Shown here piece after piece: positions 7,022-14,643 of a DNA stretch of 64,000 nt. Source of the DNA: Salidesulfovibrio onnuriiensis (GTDB taxonomy: Bacteria > Desulfobacterota > Desulfovibrionia > Desulfovibrionales > Desulfovibrionaceae); contig NZ_CP040751.1 in assembly GCF_008001235.1 (NCBI RefSeq), positions 3,103,501 to 3,167,500 on the forward strand, read 5' to 3'. The position numbers were made by a program, and so were the translations under genes. Under the pieces are notes generated by a model. The model saw nothing but the letters and a program-made list of their open reading frames with translations, had not been told where the DNA came from and did no database searches. Numbering within the stretch: position 1 is the stretch's first letter; each line of letters begins with the position of its first letter.

Positions 7022-7972
7022 ATGCTCGACCAACTCAAAGAAACAATCAAGAAGGCGCTCCCCGAGCTGGACTTCGTCATGGGCTGGGGCATGGGCTTTG
7101 ACGCCCTGCACGCCACCCCGCTGTTCATGTACGAACCCGAAGACGTGGACAAGCTCGTCTGGGGGCCGCTGAACATACAGAACCTGGCCACCTACCTGCC
7201 CTCTCTCAAGGGCAAGAAGGTCGGCATCGTGGTCAAGGGCTGCGACAGCCGTTCCGTGGCGGAACTGCTGCAGGAAAAGCTCGTCAACCGCGACGAAGTG
7301 GTCATCTTCGGCATGGCCTGCCAGGGCACGGTCAACCTGACCAAGGTCCGCGAAATCGTGGGCAACACCGGCCTTGTCGAGGACGTGAAATACGAAAACG
7401 GCAAGCTCACGGTCACGGCCGACGGCCAGCCCCACGAGATGCTCCTCAAGGACGTGCGGGCCGACAAGTGCGGCTACTGCCGCTTCCCCAACGCCGTGAT
7501 CTCCGACCACTTCGTGGGCGAGGAACGCGCGCCCCAGGTGGAAGAGGACACCTTCGAGGACCTGAAGGAATTCGAATCCCAGTCCTTTGAGGAACGCCGC
7601 GACTTCTGGATGAAGGAAATGGACCGCTGCCTGCGCTGCTACGCCTGCCGCAACGCCTGTCCCCTGTGCGTCTGCCGCGACCACTGTGTGGCCCAGAGCC
7701 GGGATCCGCACTGGGTCAGCCAGCAGGACGGCATCCGCGACAAGTTCATGTTCCAGATCATTCACGCCACCCACATGGCCGGCCGCTGCACCAACTGTGG
7801 CGAATGCGAACGCGCCTGCCCGGTGGACATCCCGGTGCTGCTGCTGAAGCGCAGCTTCAACCGCGCGGTCAAGAACACCTTCGCTTACGACGCAGGGCTC
7901 GACGCCGGGGCAACGCCTCCGCTGCTCGCCTTCAAGGTCAACGAAGACAATATCAAGGAAAAGGAATGGTAG
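7022..7972 (+). CDS. flxC: FlxC, iron-sulfur subunit of the Flx NADH module
   Basis: This 316-residue protein is rich in clusters. It has a central CGYC in a formate-dehydrogenase-beta-like (FrhB-type) N-terminal domain, then CLRCYACRNACPLCVCRDHC and CTNCGECERACP towards the C-terminus. It is expected to carry electrons between the FlxAB flavin module and FlxD/HdrA. An AAGGAG site sits just before the ATG, and the stop is 5 bases from flxB. Naming follows operon position and cluster pattern relative to the D. vulgaris flx operon as I recall it, so the C and B letters could be swapped. Confidence 0.82.
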   Translation: MLDQLKETIKKALPELDFVMGWGMGFDALHATPLFMYEPEDVDKLVWGPLNIQNLATYLPSLKGKKVGIVVKGCDSRSVAELLQEKLVNRDEVVIFGMACQGTVNLTKVREIVGNTGLVEDVKYENGKLTVTADGQPHEMLLKDVRADKCGYCRFPNAVISDHFVGEERAPQVEEDTFEDLKEFESQSFEERRDFWMKEMDRCLRCYACRNACPLCVCRDHCVAQSRDPHWVSQQDGIRDKFMFQIIHATHMAGRCTNCGECERACPVDIPVLLLKRSFNRAVKNTFAYDAGLDAGATPPLLAFKVNEDNIKEKEW

Positions 7973-7976
7973 CGCC

Positions 7977-9044
7977 ATGGCCAAGTATCTGAAACAAGAC
8001 GATCTCGGCTCCTGGCTGAAGGAACTGGGCAAGACCTACAAGGTCATCGCGCCCGTGGAGGAAGGCGACGCCGTCATCTTCCGGCCGCTCACGGACGAGC
8101 GCACCCTGCGCATCGACCGCCAGGCCACCCAGGGCCCCAAGGGAGTGCTCTTCCCGGCCTGCGAGGAACTGGTCTCCTTCAAGTACGGCAAAGATCCGGA
8201 AAAACCGGAGAAGGTCACGGTGGACATCCAGGAAACCGTGGACGCCGAACCGACCCTGATCTTCGGCTCCCGCCCCTGCGACGCACGCGGCTTCGATGTC
8301 TTTGACAACGCCTTCACCAAATGTTCGGTGAAAGACAGCTACTACATGGCCCGCCGCGAGCAGGCCGTGGTTGTCTCCCTGGCCTGCACCAAGACCGAAA
8401 CCACCTGCTTCTGCAACTGGGTGGGCGGTGCCCCGGACGGCAAGGGCGGCTCCGACGTGCTGCTCACGCCCATCACCGGCGGCTACCTGGTGGAATCCGT
8501 CACGGACAAGGGCGCTGCCCTGCTCGACAGCCCGCTGCTCTCCGAAGCCACGGGCGAGCACACCGCCGAAGCCGAAAAGCTGCTCGCGGCCGCCCGGGAA
8601 TCCCTGCGGGAAGCCCCGGACTTCAAATGCGTGCCCGAACAGCTCTACAACCTGTTCGACAACATGGACTTCTGGGAAAAGCAGGCGGCGAAATGCCTGA
8701 GCTGCGGCGCATGCACCTACCTGTGCCCCACCTGCCACTGCTTCAACATCACCGACGAACAACAGGGGAACCAGGGCAGCCGCATCCGTTCCTGGGACAA
8801 CTGCATGTCCCGACTGTTCACGGAAGAGGCCAGCGGACACAACCCGCGCCCGACCAAGGCTCACCGCCTCAAGAACCGCGTGGGGCACAAGTTCTGCTAC
8901 TTCCCGGACATGCACGAGGGCCACATCGCCTGCGTGGGTTGCGGCAGGTGCATCAAGAGCTGCCCCGTGGCGCTCGACATCCGCGAAGTGGTGACCGCTG
9001 CTAAGGAATGCCGCCTCCCGGAGGAGGAAACTGCAGATGACTAA
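7977..9044 (+). CDS. flxB: FlxB, iron-sulfur subunit (AsrA/HydB-like)
   Basis: This 355-residue protein resembles anaerobic sulfite reductase subunit A and the beta subunit of sulfhydrogenases. It has an N-terminal domain with RPCDARGFDVFDNAF and CTKTETTCFCNW, and a C-terminal two-cluster ferredoxin (CLSCGACTYLCPTC and CVGCGRCIKSCP). It should pass electrons between the FAD/NADH subunit FlxA and the rest of the chain. The gene overlaps flxA by 8 bases, which supports obligate co-expression. Confidence 0.85.
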   Translation: MAKYLKQDDLGSWLKELGKTYKVIAPVEEGDAVIFRPLTDERTLRIDRQATQGPKGVLFPACEELVSFKYGKDPEKPEKVTVDIQETVDAEPTLIFGSRPCDARGFDVFDNAFTKCSVKDSYYMARREQAVVVSLACTKTETTCFCNWVGGAPDGKGGSDVLLTPITGGYLVESVTDKGAALLDSPLLSEATGEHTAEAEKLLAAARESLREAPDFKCVPEQLYNLFDNMDFWEKQAAKCLSCGACTYLCPTCHCFNITDEQQGNQGSRIRSWDNCMSRLFTEEASGHNPRPTKAHRLKNRVGHKFCYFPDMHEGHIACVGCGRCIKSCPVALDIREVVTAAKECRLPEEETADD

Positions 9045-9873
9045 AATAAAGAATCCCTATCTCCCTGAAATGGCGACCGTTAAGGAAATCATTCAGGAAA
9101 CGCATAACATCAAGACCTTCCGCGTGGTGCTCAACAACGAGCAGCGCATGAAGGACTTCAAGTTCGAACCCGGACAGGTGGGCCAGCTCTCGATCTTCGG
9201 CGTCGGTGAATCCACCTTCGTCATCAACTCCACGCCCACCCGCATGGACTACCTGCAGTTCAGCGTCATGGCCGCCGGGGAAGTGACCCAGCGCCTGCAC
9301 GCCCTGCAGGAAGGCGACGAGATCGGCGTGCGCGCCCCGCTGGGCAACTGGTTCCCGTACGAAAAGATGAAGGGCAAGGACGTGGTCATCGTGGGCGGCG
9401 GCATCGGCATGGCGCCCCTGCGCACCCTGCTGCTGTACATGATCGACAACCGCGACGACTACGGCAAGATCACGGTCATCTACGGCGCCCGCACCCCCCA
9501 GGACCTGAGCTACAGCTACGAGTTCGAGGAATGGGCCGCGGCCAAGGACATGAACCTGGTGCTCACCGTGGACAACGAAGCCCCCGGCTGGGACCACAAG
9601 GTCGGCCTGATCCCCAACATCCTGCTGGAGGAATCCCCCAGCCCGGAAAACACCGTGGCCGTTACCTGCGGCCCGCCCATCATGATCAAGTTCACCCTGC
9701 AAGCCCTGAAAAAGCTCGGCTTCGAGGATGAAAACATCTACACCACGCTGGAAAAGCGCATGAAGTGCGGCGTCGGCCTGTGCGGCCGCTGCAACATCGG
9801 CTCTTCCTACGTCTGCGTGGACGGGCCGGTATACAGCTTCGCGGAGCTCCAGAAGCTTCCCAACGAGCTGTAG
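9037..9873 (+). CDS. flxA: FlxA, NAD(P)H-binding FAD/[2Fe-2S] subunit
   Basis: This 278-residue protein belongs to the ferredoxin-NADP reductase family as found in SudB, HydG and PyrK. It has an FAD-binding barrel with a short F-x-I-N-S-T-P motif, an NAD-binding domain opening with VVIVGGGIGMAPLRTL, and a C-terminal [2Fe-2S] motif CGVGLCGRCNIG plus a later Cys in SSYVC. It is the NADH entry or exit point of the Flx-Hdr complex. It is the last gene of the operon, with an intrinsic terminator 16 bases on. Confidence 0.9.
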   Translation: MTKIKNPYLPEMATVKEIIQETHNIKTFRVVLNNEQRMKDFKFEPGQVGQLSIFGVGESTFVINSTPTRMDYLQFSVMAAGEVTQRLHALQEGDEIGVRAPLGNWFPYEKMKGKDVVIVGGGIGMAPLRTLLLYMIDNRDDYGKITVIYGARTPQDLSYSYEFEEWAAAKDMNLVLTVDNEAPGWDHKVGLIPNILLEESPSPENTVAVTCGPPIMIKFTLQALKKLGFEDENIYTTLEKRMKCGVGLCGRCNIGSSYVCVDGPVYSFAELQKLPNEL

Positions 9874-9888
9874 TCCGATACAAGCAAG

Positions 9889-9922
9889 AAGGCCGGGTAG
9901 CGAAAGCGCCCGGCCTTTTTTT
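9889..9922 (+). terminator. Intrinsic terminator of the hdr-flx operon
   Basis: AAGGCCGGG (9889-9897) pairs with CCCGGCCTT (9909-9917), followed by a T run. Confidence 0.92.
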
Positions 9923-9982
9923 GTTTGTCAGCCCTCGGAAAATATCCCTATACTCTCAGAAACCTCCAAAGGAACACCGCCC

Positions 9983-10528
9983 ATGCCGCTCACCCTCGAA
10001 ACCGAACGCCTCGTGCTCAGGCAGGCCACCCCGAAATTCGCGGAGCTGACCCTGGATTTCTACCTGAAGAACCGGGACCATCTCGCGGGCTGGGGGCCGG
10101 ATTACCCCGAGGACTTCTTCACCCTCAAAGGCCAATACCAACGGCTGCGCTCGGTGCGAAAGGTTATTGCGGACGCACGCCAGCTGGAGCTGTGGATCTT
10201 CAAGAAGGACCGGGCGGACACCCTGGGAAAGGTCAACTTCTTCAACATCCGGCGGGCCGCACTCCAGGCCTGCGTGCTCGGCTACCAGATGGACGAGGCC
10301 CACACCAACAACGGGTACATCACCGAGGCACTGCGCGAAGCCATCCGCTACATGTTCGAAGTCCAGAAGCTGCACCGAATCGAGGCCAACATCATGCCCC
10401 GCAACAAGCGCTCCCTGCGCGTGGTGGAAAAACTGGGCTTCAAGCCCGAGGGGCTGCGGAAAAAATACCTGAAAGTGGGCGAGGTCTGGGAAGACCACAT
10501 CCCCATGGTGCTCATCAACGAAGACTAG
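9983..10528 (+). CDS. GNAT acetyltransferase, RimJ/RimL type
   Basis: This 181-residue protein transfers an acetyl group from acetyl-CoA. Signatures are the N-terminal LETERLVLRQATP, a central NNGYITEALREAIRYMF that stands for the acetyl-CoA-binding Q/RxxGxG/A helix region, and the C-terminal NKRSLRVVEKLGFKPEG typical of RimJ/RimL N-alpha-acetyltransferases of ribosomal proteins. The substrate could equally be a small molecule. It is monocistronic, and its stop overlaps the stop of the convergent gene by a few bases. Confidence 0.8.
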   Translation: MPLTLETERLVLRQATPKFAELTLDFYLKNRDHLAGWGPDYPEDFFTLKGQYQRLRSVRKVIADARQLELWIFKKDRADTLGKVNFFNIRRAALQACVLGYQMDEAHTNNGYITEALREAIRYMFEVQKLHRIEANIMPRNKRSLRVVEKLGFKPEGLRKKYLKVGEVWEDHIPMVLINED

Positions 10529-10827
10529 ATTTCATCCCCGTTCAGGCCGAAAAAGGCGAAAAGATCCCGGGCCTCCTTGCGCAGCTCCATGGCCCGGTCG
10601 AACTTGGCCTGGGCCTCCCACCATTCCGCGCTGCAGGTACGGGAAAGCACCAGCTGATCATTGGCCTGGCACAGCATTTCATCGGCCCGCCGCTGCATGA
10701 GCCGCACACGCACCAGACACAGGTCGTCCTGGGTCACCTCGTAGAAAGTCCGCCACTGGAGCCGCTCGATGAGCTCGACCAACTCCTCGCGGCTCATGTC
10801 GTCCAACGTCAATCGTTCCTTTTCCAT
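10525..10827 (-). CDS. Hypothetical protein, 100 residues, helical
   Basis: No family is recognised. The product starts MEKERLTLDDMSREEL and is predicted by eye to be almost all helix, with many Arg, Glu and Trp (QWRTFYEV, AEWWEAQAKFDRA). The frame is open further upstream, but ATG 10827 has GGAAAG about 9 bases before it and removes an arginine/glycine-rich, unlikely N-terminus. It is convergent with the acetyltransferase and lies downstream of the CII-like regulator gene, with which it may be co-transcribed. Confidence 0.55.
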   Translation of the reverse strand: MEKERLTLDDMSREELVELIERLQWRTFYEVTQDDLCLVRVRLMQRRADEMLCQANDQLVLSRTCSAEWWEAQAKFDRAMELRKEARDLFAFFGLNGDEI

Positions 10828-10892
10828 CTTTGTTCTTTCCGCTTCCGGACCTTTCTCGGACTTGCCAGCTCCCTTTTTGCCTCCCGCACGCA

Positions 10893-11450
10893 CTACATTT
10901 CCCCCGCCCCGGCGCTCCGCTTCCCAACGAAACACGCCGGACACCCCCGGTCCAGAAACCACTTCCGGACCTTGGCCGAGGTCATGGAGCCCAGCACCCA
11001 GCGACGCACGGCCACGGGCGTCACCTCCAGCTCGGCCGCGATGTCGTTGACCGTAATCCTGTTGGCGGACATCCAGGCACGCACCAGATGGGGCTCGGGC
11101 CGTGTCGAGACCGTCGCGGAGCCATATGCCTCCGGCTGCCCGCGATGCTGACGGCCGATCCGGAGCGGAAGCTTCCCGCCCCCGGTGATCCCGGCCGCGC
11201 GAACAATGGAATCATCATCTCCCAGCACCCGCATAAGCGCCGCCACATAGCCCAGGGGAATGGAGCCCCGGGCCGTCCCGGCCCGGCACCATTCCATCAC
11301 CTGTTCCGGCGAGACCCGCTCTCCCACCAACCTTGAAATTTCTCCGGCAACCGTCTCCGCCGTGATACCGACATCCAGCAGGGCACACTCCACGGCCTGC
11401 CGTATGTTCTCGGCGCAACGGAATTCGCCGCCCTCTCCCTGGAGACTCAT
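10893..11450 (-). CDS. Phage CII-like regulator with two helix-turn-helix regions
   Basis: The first half of this 185-residue protein (VAGEISRLVGERVSPEQV through LMRVLGDDDSIVRAAGI) resembles phage CII/CP76-type regulators. Around residue 125 onward, MSANRITVNDIAAELEV and VAVRRWVLGSM form a second helix-turn-helix. It is divergent from an S24 repressor across a palindrome-rich gap, the classic immunity-region layout. ATG 11450 is chosen because GGAGG lies 10 bases before it; ATG 11471 and ATG 11516 in the same frame have poorer sites. It could be a domesticated remnant of a prophage or a resident regulatory switch; no phage structural or integrase genes are nearby. Confidence 0.55.
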   Translation of the reverse strand: MSLQGEGGEFRCAENIRQAVECALLDVGITAETVAGEISRLVGERVSPEQVMEWCRAGTARGSIPLGYVAALMRVLGDDDSIVRAAGITGGGKLPLRIGRQHRGQPEAYGSATVSTRPEPHLVRAWMSANRITVNDIAAELEVTPVAVRRWVLGSMTSAKVRKWFLDRGCPACFVGKRSAGAGEM

Positions 11451-11511
11451 CGCTGCCACGCCTCCATTCATTTTATTTAATTCCGCATGTAAACCAATCG
11501 TATTACTTGCA

Positions 11512-11612
11512 CTCATAATCGTTGCGTGTATATAGTTTAACAGTTATTATGAGTTTCGTTTGGTAACCAAAGCCGCATTTACGACTTTTCTTAATATAGA
11601 ATGCAAGAAAAG
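11512..11612. promoter_or_regulatory. Divergent control region with three inverted repeats
   Basis: Three inverted repeats sit between the divergent regulator genes. ACTCATAAT (11512-11520) with ATTATGAGT (11547-11555) is perfect over 9 bp. TTTGGTAACCAAA (11560-11572) is a perfect 13-bp palindrome. CTTTTCTT (11585-11592) with AAGAAAAG (11605-11612) is perfect over 8 bp. They are likely operators for the S24 repressor, the CII-like protein or both. The region is AT-rich against its neighbours. Confidence 0.55.
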
Positions 11613-11679
11613 CTATCGTATAACCGGTGCTATAACCCGCTATGGATACTCCTGCAAGCAAAAGAAAGGAGAAAAACAC

Positions 11680-12387
11680 ATGGAGCACAGGAAAATCGTT
11701 GTTGGCTCGCTTCAGTCGTTGAACCACGAGGATTCCCGCACAACTACCAATTTCCTCGGGCAGCGGGTCAAGACCGCGCGCCAGCGGGCGCGCCTCTCCC
11801 AGGTGGAACTGGCAAGGAAGGTCGGGGTAAGCACAACCACGATCCAGAACTATGAATCAGGCCAATTCCCCAAGGGAGATCACGCCGTCGGGCTGGCTTC
11901 AGCCCTGGAGTGCTCCCTGGACTGGCTCCTGGCCGGGGTCACGCCCCAGTCCCACCAGAACGCACCCGGTCCCAATTCGCAGCAGTGCGGTGTGCCCATC
12001 CTGGGGCTGGCCAAGTGCGGGCTGCAGGGGTGGTCCAAATCCACGCCCCTGTCCATCAAGGCCTCGCGCCCCGGCGACATGCACCTGCCGGGCATCTTCT
12101 GCGTCATGGCCATCGGCAACAGCATGGTCCCCGCGGGCATCCTCCAGGGGCAGCTCTGTTTCTGCAACCCGCACGACCGCTATGAAAAGGGCGACGCCAT
12201 TTACGTGGAGCGCATGGACAACACCGCATCCATCAAACTGTTCCAGGGGGCGGACGAACAGCACATGACCCTGCAGGGCTGGCTGGACCCGGACGTAAAC
12301 GGTCACCAGGCCGCCTACACGGAGCAGGCCAGGCTGGACCAGATACGCCGGGTGGCCACGGTCATCTACGTCAAGCGCAAGCTGTAA
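11680..12387 (+). CDS. CI-like repressor: XRE helix-turn-helix plus S24 (LexA-type) peptidase
   Basis: This 235-residue DNA-binding autoprotease has a Cro/CI helix-turn-helix at about 30-85 (LSQVELARKVGVSTTTIQ). The C-terminal S24 domain has the catalytic pair Ser148 (IGNSMVPAG) and Lys186 (NTASIKLFQ). Cys103-Gly104 between the domains is a plausible self-cleavage site of the UmuD/LexA kind. Such proteins repress until RecA-stimulated cleavage after DNA damage. ATG 11680 has AAGGAG 7 bases upstream; the longer frame to 11560 would run through the operators. It is divergent from the CII-like gene. Confidence 0.82.
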   Translation: MEHRKIVVGSLQSLNHEDSRTTTNFLGQRVKTARQRARLSQVELARKVGVSTTTIQNYESGQFPKGDHAVGLASALECSLDWLLAGVTPQSHQNAPGPNSQQCGVPILGLAKCGLQGWSKSTPLSIKASRPGDMHLPGIFCVMAIGNSMVPAGILQGQLCFCNPHDRYEKGDAIYVERMDNTASIKLFQGADEQHMTLQGWLDPDVNGHQAAYTEQARLDQIRRVATVIYVKRKL

Positions 12388-12389
12388 AA

Positions 12390-12420
12390 AAACGCCTGCC
12401 GGAATCTCCGGCAGGCGTTT
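12390..12420. terminator. Bidirectional terminator
   Basis: A 14-bp perfect stem (12390-12403 with 12407-12420) lies between two convergent genes. On the minus strand it is followed by seven T; on the plus strand only by TTTCC. Confidence 0.88.
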
Positions 12421-12442
12421 CCAATTCCTTGATCAACCGCCA

Positions 12443-13756
12443 TCAGACATCCGAGAACTGCTTTTCCAGCATGATGTTCAGGATGGTGCGGTCGGTTTCG
12501 ATCATGCCCTCGCTGGCCAAAGTGCCCACATTACGCATGGTCTCTTCCGGGGACTGCCCGATAATGCCGTCCGTAAAGTTCACGTTGACCCCGTGCAGGG
12601 AAAAAAGCGCTGCCTGGACGGCGGTTCCCGCGGCGGTGGCCAGCTTCAGGGCGCACCCGGCCTTTGCCCCGTCGCAGATGATGCCCGCGAGGTCCTCGGT
12701 GAGGTTCTTGATGGCCCCGGCAATATGCTGGGCCGTGCCCCCGAGCAGGTAGGTGATGCCCGCGGTGGCCCCGGCTCCGGCGGCCACGGAACAGCCGCAC
12801 ACGGCGGAAAGCCTGCCCGTATAAGCCTTCACGTACCCGGTGATAACGTGGGACAAGGCAATGGCCTTGAGCACCGTGGTCTCGTCCACGTCCAGGTAAT
12901 CCTTCACGGCCCAAATGGGCAGGATGGCCGTCAGCCCGTGGTTGCCGGACCCCGCCGAGCTCATGGCCGGCAGCGGAGCCCCGCCCATGCGCGCGTCCGA
13001 GGCGGCCGAAGTCAGAATTCGCGCCGACAGGATCATGTCCTTCCTGATGAGCCGTTGCCGCGCCAGGCGTTCCAGGGTCTTGCCCACGCCCAGCCCCAGG
13101 CCGAACCTGAGGCCTTCGTCGGCCAGGCGCATGTTCACGTCCACCCCTTCCCGGAGAAAGGCGAAATCCTCTTCGTCCAGGTCTTCGGTGAGGGAGATGA
13201 GGTCGTGCAGGTCCAGGGTCTTGAGCCAGTCTTCCAGGTCGTCCAGCCCGGTCTTGCCCGGGGCGCACCCCTTGCTGATCAGCGGGCTGTCCACGTTCTC
13301 GCCGTCGAGCACCAGGCTGACGATGTTGTCATGCAGACTCTGGATCAGGGCCTCGGCCACGTGGCCGCCGGCGGATATCCGGGCCTGCACGTGCAGTCCC
13401 ACCTGGTCCTTGAGCAGATGAACCTTGAGCTTGCCCGCCTTCACCGCCGCCGAGGCTTGCTGGACCATCTCCGCGGTCAGCGGCTTCAGCACCTCCAGCT
13501 TCAGGGTGGGATCGCCGCCCACCGCGCCCAGGGCGCCTGCCAGGTCAAGCCCGGAAAGGCCGCCCGTGCCCGGAATCATGACTGCCAGGCCGTTCTTGTA
13601 CACGTTGGGGTCCAGCCAGAGGTCGATGGAGTTGAAATCGCGAGCCGGAAGCAGGGACACGGCAGCGGCCGCCGCCAGGGCCACGGCCACGGGCTCGGTG
13701 CAGCCCAGGGCGGGAGCCACCTCCAGGCGCAGCAGATCTTTCACGGTATAAGTCAT
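12443..13756 (-). CDS. L-cysteine desulfidase / L-serine dehydratase family protein (UPF0597, CyuA/YhaM-like)
   Basis: This 437-residue protein is expected to use an oxygen-sensitive [4Fe-4S] cluster to eliminate sulfide from cysteine, or water from serine, giving pyruvate and ammonia. Family marks are LGCTEPVAVALA near the N-terminus (first cluster Cys, about residue 19), the mid-protein glycine-rich GSGNHGLTAILP, and the C-terminal ICDGAKAGCALK carrying the other cluster cysteines. ATG 13756 is used because GGAG lies 8 bases upstream; the 29 further residues of open frame look non-coding. Cysteine detoxification or sulfide release fits a sulfate reducer. It is monocistronic. Confidence 0.8.
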   Translation of the reverse strand: MTYTVKDLLRLEVAPALGCTEPVAVALAAAAAVSLLPARDFNSIDLWLDPNVYKNGLAVMIPGTGGLSGLDLAGALGAVGGDPTLKLEVLKPLTAEMVQQASAAVKAGKLKVHLLKDQVGLHVQARISAGGHVAEALIQSLHDNIVSLVLDGENVDSPLISKGCAPGKTGLDDLEDWLKTLDLHDLISLTEDLDEEDFAFLREGVDVNMRLADEGLRFGLGLGVGKTLERLARQRLIRKDMILSARILTSAASDARMGGAPLPAMSSAGSGNHGLTAILPIWAVKDYLDVDETTVLKAIALSHVITGYVKAYTGRLSAVCGCSVAAGAGATAGITYLLGGTAQHIAGAIKNLTEDLAGIICDGAKAGCALKLATAAGTAVQAALFSLHGVNVNFTDGIIGQSPEETMRNVGTLASEGMIETDRTILNIMLEKQFSDV

Positions 13757-13936
13757 AGATATATCTCCGGTAGTATGATCGGACAAAGTTATTTCCAGTG
13801 TAAGCCGTTTTCCCGAAAACGAAAAGCTCTTCCGGCAGCACAAGCCGCAGCATGCAATTCGAATGACTGCGCAAAAAGACCCCGCCGCACCGGTTGGCGC
13901 AGCGGGGTCGGTCGATTCGGAGTCGGAGACAGCTGG

Positions 13937-14461
13937 CTACTGCTGACGCTGAAGCGTGCTGTTGGGGCAGGAGCCGCTCATGCTGCAGATCTCGCAGCCG
14001 CCGCTGTAGGGATACGGGGTGAAAACCGCGAACTTGCGGTTGATGGTATTCTGGTCGTTCCACTCGATACCCAGGTCCCGGACCGCCTCGCGGACGCCCT
14101 CGCCCGCACGGGGCAGCGGAGCGCATCTGCCTTCGTCCAGCTCGGGGATCAGGCTTTTGGCCGCGGTCATGACCATGCACACGGCCAGGTTGTGGAAGGA
14201 AAGGCCGAACGCCGGGGAGTCGTTCCAGATATGGTCGATCTCCTCGTCCACGTCCTTGTCCAGATAGATCAGGAGGAAACTGCCCGCGCCTTCCTGGTTC
14301 TCGACGTGGAAGGCGTGGAGGCTGTTCAGCCACGCGGTCCATCGCGGCCCGAATTCCTCCACCAGCGTATGGTCCAGACGGGTCTCGCCACTCAGTTCGG
14401 CATAAAACCAAAGATCGAACTCGGGTTGGGGAGTCATTTCCTTGAGGCTGTATTTCGGCAC
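13937..14461 (-). CDS. Hypothetical protein with C-terminal CxxC/Cys cluster
   Basis: The family of this 174-residue protein is not recognised. It is acidic, with many aromatic residues, and ends in GGCEICSMSGSC, a possible metal or redox site. GTG 14461 is preferred because AAGGAG lies 6 bases before it; ATG 14479 would add six residues but has no ribosome site. It lies between the desulfidase gene and the divergent chloride channel gene. Confidence 0.55.
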   Translation of the reverse strand: MPKYSLKEMTPQPEFDLWFYAELSGETRLDHTLVEEFGPRWTAWLNSLHAFHVENQEGAGSFLLIYLDKDVDEEIDHIWNDSPAFGLSFHNLAVCMVMTAAKSLIPELDEGRCAPLPRAGEGVREAVRDLGIEWNDQNTINRKFAVFTPYPYSGGCEICSMSGSCPNSTLQRQQ

Positions 14462-14643
14462 GGTTTTCTCCTTGTTCATTCGAAATATGCGGAAACCCTC
14501 TCTACCCCTTTTCGCCGCGCCTCTCAAGTTTCGGCTGCACGCCATTGCAATAAACCACCGAACGCGATACAAATGAAATCAAACTCCGAACTCTGCGTCG
14601 AATTTGGATATTTCGTAACGGAAACCGCAACATCAGGACTGGT

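Noticed and set aside
12443-13843. The longer start at 13843 for the desulfidase-like gene
   Set aside because: The extra 29 residues are Ser/Lys-rich and unlike the family, and the ribosome site fits 13756.
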